Source of the DNA: Parachlamydiales bacterium
Lineage (GTDB): Bacteria > Chlamydiota > Chlamydiia > Chlamydiales > Rhabdochlamydiaceae
Direction of reading: 5' to 3'
Assembly (NCBI GenBank): GCA_027459675.1
Contig: DAIDHO010000001.1
Span: 1-64,000 of the forward strand
DNA: 64,000 nt
Part shown: piece by piece, positions 61,028 to 64,000 of the stretch
Layout: the number at the start of each line of letters is the position of its first letter
Position numbering within the stretch: position 1 is the first letter of the stretch
Position numbers and translations under genes: made by a program
The notes under the pieces: generated by a model
Databases searched by the model: none
What the model was told of the DNA's origin: nothing
Seen by the model: only the letters and a program-made list of their open reading frames with translations

Positions 61028-62302
61028 ATGGCTATTAATTTGCATTTAAGAGAGCTACCGGATTCCGGGGATAGGTTCAGATATACAAAACCCTCAGAAA
61101 CAGATTCGAGAGAGTCCCTTAATTTGAATTTAACAGCTTTAGAGGGTTCTGGATATAGAGCGGCGGACGCTCCTTTCCCTCGAATAGGTTCGACAAGAGT
61201 GTATAGATATATATTTCAGGGAAGCGGTTCTAAGGAAGGAGTCTCTAAAGGAGCAGACGCTGTCCGTCAGTTAATTCGGGATAATCAGGCATTACATCCG
61301 CTGTTCAACATGAATGACACTGAATCGTTTAGCGATATGATTAAGAATTGCATCCATCTCGTGATCAATCGACAGGCGGTTTGCCTATCTGATCAACCGA
61401 AGGCAACTGACGTCGATCCTAAATATATGGATACATATTTTTCTGAGTCATTACTACAAGAGCCTGTCCAATGCTCAAAAGGCCATAATTTAGAGAAGAA
61501 ATATGCAGAGTTTTGGAAGAGCCACGTGAGTGCTAAATGTCCTGTTGATACATCAGGCCAACATGATATAGGATCAATGATTGTAAATGTAGAACTACAA
61601 GAACTTAAGAGAATAGAAGATAATTACGTCGGTTTACAAGAAAAAAACAAAAAAATACTGGAATTGTTGAAATTGAATTCTCTCTACGCAGAAATAGCGG
61701 TTGCTGACCGTATGAAAGCTAATACTTTTGAAATAAAGACTGATATTGGGAAGCTCGTTGCTAAAATGGAAGCAGAACTGATTCTTAGATGTAGCGAAAA
61801 CGTCTTATCAGCTGCAACGCTGAAAATAGCTTCCCAATGTATTACAGGGGGCTCCCTTGGCCTTGGGATAGCACTAGGTTTCTACAATTTCTCCCAAGGT
61901 CAATGGAAAAGAGGTTGTATCGAAATAGTTTCAGGTGGCATCGGCTTTATTCCGATGGGGGAGGCACTTCTAGCTTCTATGGTTGTTGATTTAGGACTTT
62001 TAATCGCTGATGCTACTGATGAAGGGTTTGTGGTGGAACCCAATGTAGAGCAATTGCATAAATTAATGGGTCTTGATTACCCATTAAATTCAAACCCAAA
62101 AAAGGAGGAATTGATAGCTGCTTACAAACAACAACGGAGTTTGCTTGATCCGCAGAAATGGAAAGGAATGGATGCATTCTACCAAGAAAATCAGTTTGCC
62201 CAGATGAAAAAAATACTCAAAGATAGCATCAAAGCGCTGTTGAATCACTATCAATATAGTTGGCAGGAGAAAGAGATCCTCCACGAGGTAGTCATTAATT
62301 AA
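61028..62302 (+). CDS. U-box-like candidate effector
   Basis: A 424-residue protein with no classical signal peptide. Residues about 133-190 resemble a U-box/RING E3 ligase fold: Leu-Leu-Gln-Glu-Pro-Val-Gln-Cys (142-149), Gly-His (152-153, as in the U-box Ser-Gly-His), a helix with Phe-Trp, then Lys-Cys-Pro-Val-Asp (170-174). A helical coiled segment follows (190-255) and then hydrophobic segments near 275-330 with Gly-Gly-Ser-Leu-Gly-Leu-Gly. U-boxes recruit host E2 ubiquitin-conjugating enzymes, so in a chlamydia this would be a type III effector. AAGGAGGG precedes the ATG. The upstream bases are AT-rich. The fold call is by pattern only. Confidence 0.65.
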   Translation: MAINLHLRELPDSGDRFRYTKPSETDSRESLNLNLTALEGSGYRAADAPFPRIGSTRVYRYIFQGSGSKEGVSKGADAVRQLIRDNQALHPLFNMNDTESFSDMIKNCIHLVINRQAVCLSDQPKATDVDPKYMDTYFSESLLQEPVQCSKGHNLEKKYAEFWKSHVSAKCPVDTSGQHDIGSMIVNVELQELKRIEDNYVGLQEKNKKILELLKLNSLYAEIAVADRMKANTFEIKTDIGKLVAKMEAELILRCSENVLSAATLKIASQCITGGSLGLGIALGFYNFSQGQWKRGCIEIVSGGIGFIPMGEALLASMVVDLGLLIADATDEGFVVEPNVEQLHKLMGLDYPLNSNPKKEELIAAYKQQRSLLDPQKWKGMDAFYQENQFAQMKKILKDSIKALLNHYQYSWQEKEILHEVVIN

Positions 62303-62429
62303 AAAGGAATATAGACGGCACGCCCATTAAAGATAGAGAAAATCGGCCCTTAAAAGCCCTCTCTTATAAGAAAAGGCGAATTCATGAAGTATTTTTAGAG
62401 CGGTTTAAATTTAAATTGCTCTATTAGAG

Positions 62430-62448
62430 CTCTTGCATTACGCAAGAG
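62430..62448. terminator. Hairpin between convergent genes
   Basis: CTCTTGC (62430-62436) pairs with GCAAGAG (62442-62448) over a five-base loop, with T-rich sequence about ten bases downstream on the + strand. A second, wobble-paired hairpin lies at 62397-62422. They separate the convergent genes ending at 62302 and 62481. On the opposite strand this hairpin reads AGACCTCTTGC, like the start of the dispersed repeat. Confidence 0.4.
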
Positions 62449-62480
62449 GTCTCATCATTTTTCTTAACAGATTAACGGAG

Positions 62481-64000
62481 TTAACTTATCTTTTTACCGT
62501 GGTCCCAACGGGTTTCGGTGCAGATTCCTTGTTCATCAAATGATTTTTTTACCCCTTGCAGGTTATCACTTTCAAAGTTTTGGAGAACAAGAGGTTTCCC
62601 TTCATCATTATATTTGTTCAGCTTTCCATGACGTAGCCCTTCTTTATATTCCCCTTCAAAAATAAGAATACCTTTTTCATTCCATCTTTGTGAAAGACCA
62701 TGGAGTTTATCGTCTTTATAAAAGGATTGATAGGCCACCGTTCCATTTTCAAAGTACCCTTTCTCTACTCCCTGCTTTTGGTCACAGACATAGGTCGTTT
62801 CGGTAAGGATCTGTCCTGAAGAATAATATTCAAGAGCAAGGCCTTCTTTTTTATCTTGGTGGAGAGGAATTTTTGCGATCAGATGTCCTTTTGGATCAAA
62901 GGCCTGAAAAATTCCTTCTCTTACCCCTTCTTTAAAAGGAGTGACAAGGAGTCGTCCTCCATGTGCATTGTATTCGACAGCTTCTCCCTCAGCTTTTCCG
63001 TTGACAAAGGTGACTTCAAAAGCTTTGACTTGTTCGCCTTCTTTATTCCTGGGGTAAAAGATCTGATGGAGGCCATGGCGGATATTTTTTTCATAATGGT
63101 AGAGAGCCATCCGCCCGTCTGGAAATGTTTGTTGCTGCTTGCCATGCAGTTGGCCATTTTCGTACCAGGCTTCGGTTAGCAGGTTTCCTTCGGAGTCCCA
63201 ACTGGCACTCATTCCATGCAGAACTCCTTCTTTATAACTGCGAGAAAAATGCATTTTCCCATTCGGATAAAATTTCTCGACTTTTCCTTGCAGCCTTCCA
63301 TCTAAGTCATATTGAGAAATGAGGGCACATACTCCCTGTTTTTCTCCTTTTTCCGCTGGATGATATTCTCGGTGTTCTCCAATCGAAAGCCCATTTTTAA
63401 AGTGTTGAGTTAATTGGATAGATCCATTTTCGTAATAGGCGACGACATCCCCCTCCAAGAGATTATTTTTATAATAAGCTTTCGAGCGCAGTTGGCCATT
63501 TGCATAAAACTGTTCTTCCAGGCCTTCCTTTTTCCCCTCTTTAAAATGTACAAAATGGCGAGGACGGTCTTTTTCAAACCACGAACGGATCATTCCATGA
63601 GGCTCTCCTTGAAGATAATGTGCGTCCGTTAAAAGATCTCCTTTTTCATTCCATTCGCGATGATTTTTTGTTTTTTTGCCATGATCAAAATGTTGTTCGA
63701 GGCGCAGGGTTCCTTTTTCGTCCCATTCTCGTCGCACTTGATCCAGCTGATCTTGTGCCCAGAACTCTTCTAATTTTTTCTGCCCGTTGGGATACCAAGA
63801 GACGAACGGCCCCTCTTTCATGCCTTCTTTAAAATGGCCCTGGATCGAAGGTTTTCCATTTTCAAACCATTCTTCGTAGCTTCCCTCTTGTTTTTGATTT
63901 TTATAGGACGTTTTTAGCTTCGGTTTTCCAGAGGGAAAAAACTCTTTTTGGGGCCCTTCCCACTCTCCCTTAACATAGAAGAAATCTGCCTTCAGACTTC
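62481..64000 (-). CDS. MORN-repeat protein, 5' end outside the window
   Basis: At least 506 residues; the frame stays open to the window edge, so the start and any signal peptide are missing. An ATG at 63821 is internal, because repeats continue upstream of it. The protein consists of about 20 copies of the MORN_2/YwqK unit (Phe/Tyr-x-x-Asn-Gly, then a hydrophobic strand and Gly-x-x-His/Glu-Gly). It is a larger relative of the lipoprotein at 29465-30736. Such repeats form elongated beta-sheet stacks that may bind proteins or membranes. Function unknown. Not part of any operon visible here. Confidence 0.78.
   Translation of the reverse strand, partial: SLKADFFYVKGEWEGPQKEFFPSGKPKLKTSYKNQKQEGSYEEWFENGKPSIQGHFKEGMKEGPFVSWYPNGQKKLEEFWAQDQLDQVRREWDEKGTLRLEQHFDHGKKTKNHREWNEKGDLLTDAHYLQGEPHGMIRSWFEKDRPRHFVHFKEGKKEGLEEQFYANGQLRSKAYYKNNLLEGDVVAYYENGSIQLTQHFKNGLSIGEHREYHPAEKGEKQGVCALISQYDLDGRLQGKVEKFYPNGKMHFSRSYKEGVLHGMSASWDSEGNLLTEAWYENGQLHGKQQQTFPDGRMALYHYEKNIRHGLHQIFYPRNKEGEQVKAFEVTFVNGKAEGEAVEYNAHGGRLLVTPFKEGVREGIFQAFDPKGHLIAKIPLHQDKKEGLALEYYSSGQILTETTYVCDQKQGVEKGYFENGTVAYQSFYKDDKLHGLSQRWNEKGILIFEGEYKEGLRHGKLNKYNDEGKPLVLQNFESDNLQGVKKSFDEQGICTETRWDHGKKIS

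Noticed and set aside
1..64000. CRISPR arrays, rRNA genes, prophage
   Set aside because: No regularly spaced identical repeats, no rRNA-like stretch and no phage structural genes were seen in the window.

Overview
The window looks like chromosomal DNA of a chlamydia-like (environmental, Parachlamydiales-type) bacterium. The evidence is gene content and gene order I recognise from Chlamydia. It has a thrS - ParA ATPase - pGP6-like trio, GreA with a very long N-terminal extension, a ThyX made of two ThyX-like halves, a TyrP-type amino acid permease, an ispA - short GlmU-like pair, ung next to a small conserved gene, an NlpC/P60 protein, a MOMP-like porin and a pGP6 homologue. The size and variety of the accessory genes (a large polysaccharide locus, EmrAB and other MFS pumps, several outer-membrane proteins, insertion-sequence debris) fit an amoeba-associated chlamydia better than a reduced human Chlamydia. 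I cannot name the species.

Region by region. 1-929: a broken IS5-type transposase and debris. 930-1184: a small membrane protein. 1303-13958: a surface-polysaccharide locus. A leftward run (GT2-like, two GT4, ManC, O-antigen ligase/polymerase-like) and a rightward run (nucleotide-sugar dehydrogenase, GDP-mannose 3,5-epimerase, methyltransferase, GT2-like) diverge from 7801-7964. The Wzm/Wzt-type ABC exporter lies just beyond and points back at the rightward run. 14331-20256: uvrB, tyrP, thyX and hemB. 20246-22357: a YjbH-like outer-membrane protein probably serving polysaccharide export. 22455-27589: an unknown membrane protein, greA, rdgB, dus and yggT. 27628-30736: a PilM/GspL-like protein, a PilO/GspM-like protein and a MORN-repeat lipoprotein. 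30789-37607: a secreted protein, OppA, NlpC/P60, RecA, IspA, a GlmU-like acyltransferase, Ung and a small conserved protein. 37643-37819: a tRNA-Pro(GGG) gene surrounded by copies of a dispersed repeat. 37928-42105: an EmrAB-type pump, an unknown small protein and an MFS transporter. 42183-48985: pGP6-like, ParA, ThrRS, a large unknown protein with a papain-like cysteine motif, a MOMP-like porin and an overlooked 54-residue gene. 49170-53870: an outer-membrane barrel, an OmpR-type response regulator, a glycine-zipper lipoprotein, an MFS transporter and a secreted nuclease lipoprotein. 53885-54536: nested, decayed insertion sequences with intact terminal inverted repeats. 54604-60876: a TPR membrane protein, a large TPR protein, a VWA protein with a TonB-like N-terminal helix, and RsmD. 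61028-62302: a U-box-like candidate effector. 62481-64000: a MORN-repeat protein cut by the window edge.

How the genes work together. ManC would make GDP-mannose, the epimerase would convert it to GDP-L-galactose (or GDP-L-gulose), and the dehydrogenase would make a uronic acid donor. The glycosyltransferases would assemble a glycan on the inner face of the membrane, Wzm/Wzt would export it, and the ligase-like protein could attach it, possibly with YjbH acting at the outer membrane. The most novel-looking assembly is the TPR / TPR / TonB-VWA set at 54604-60329. The GDP-L-galactose branch and the U-box-like protein are the next most interesting. All functions are read from sequence motifs and memory of families. 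No search was run.
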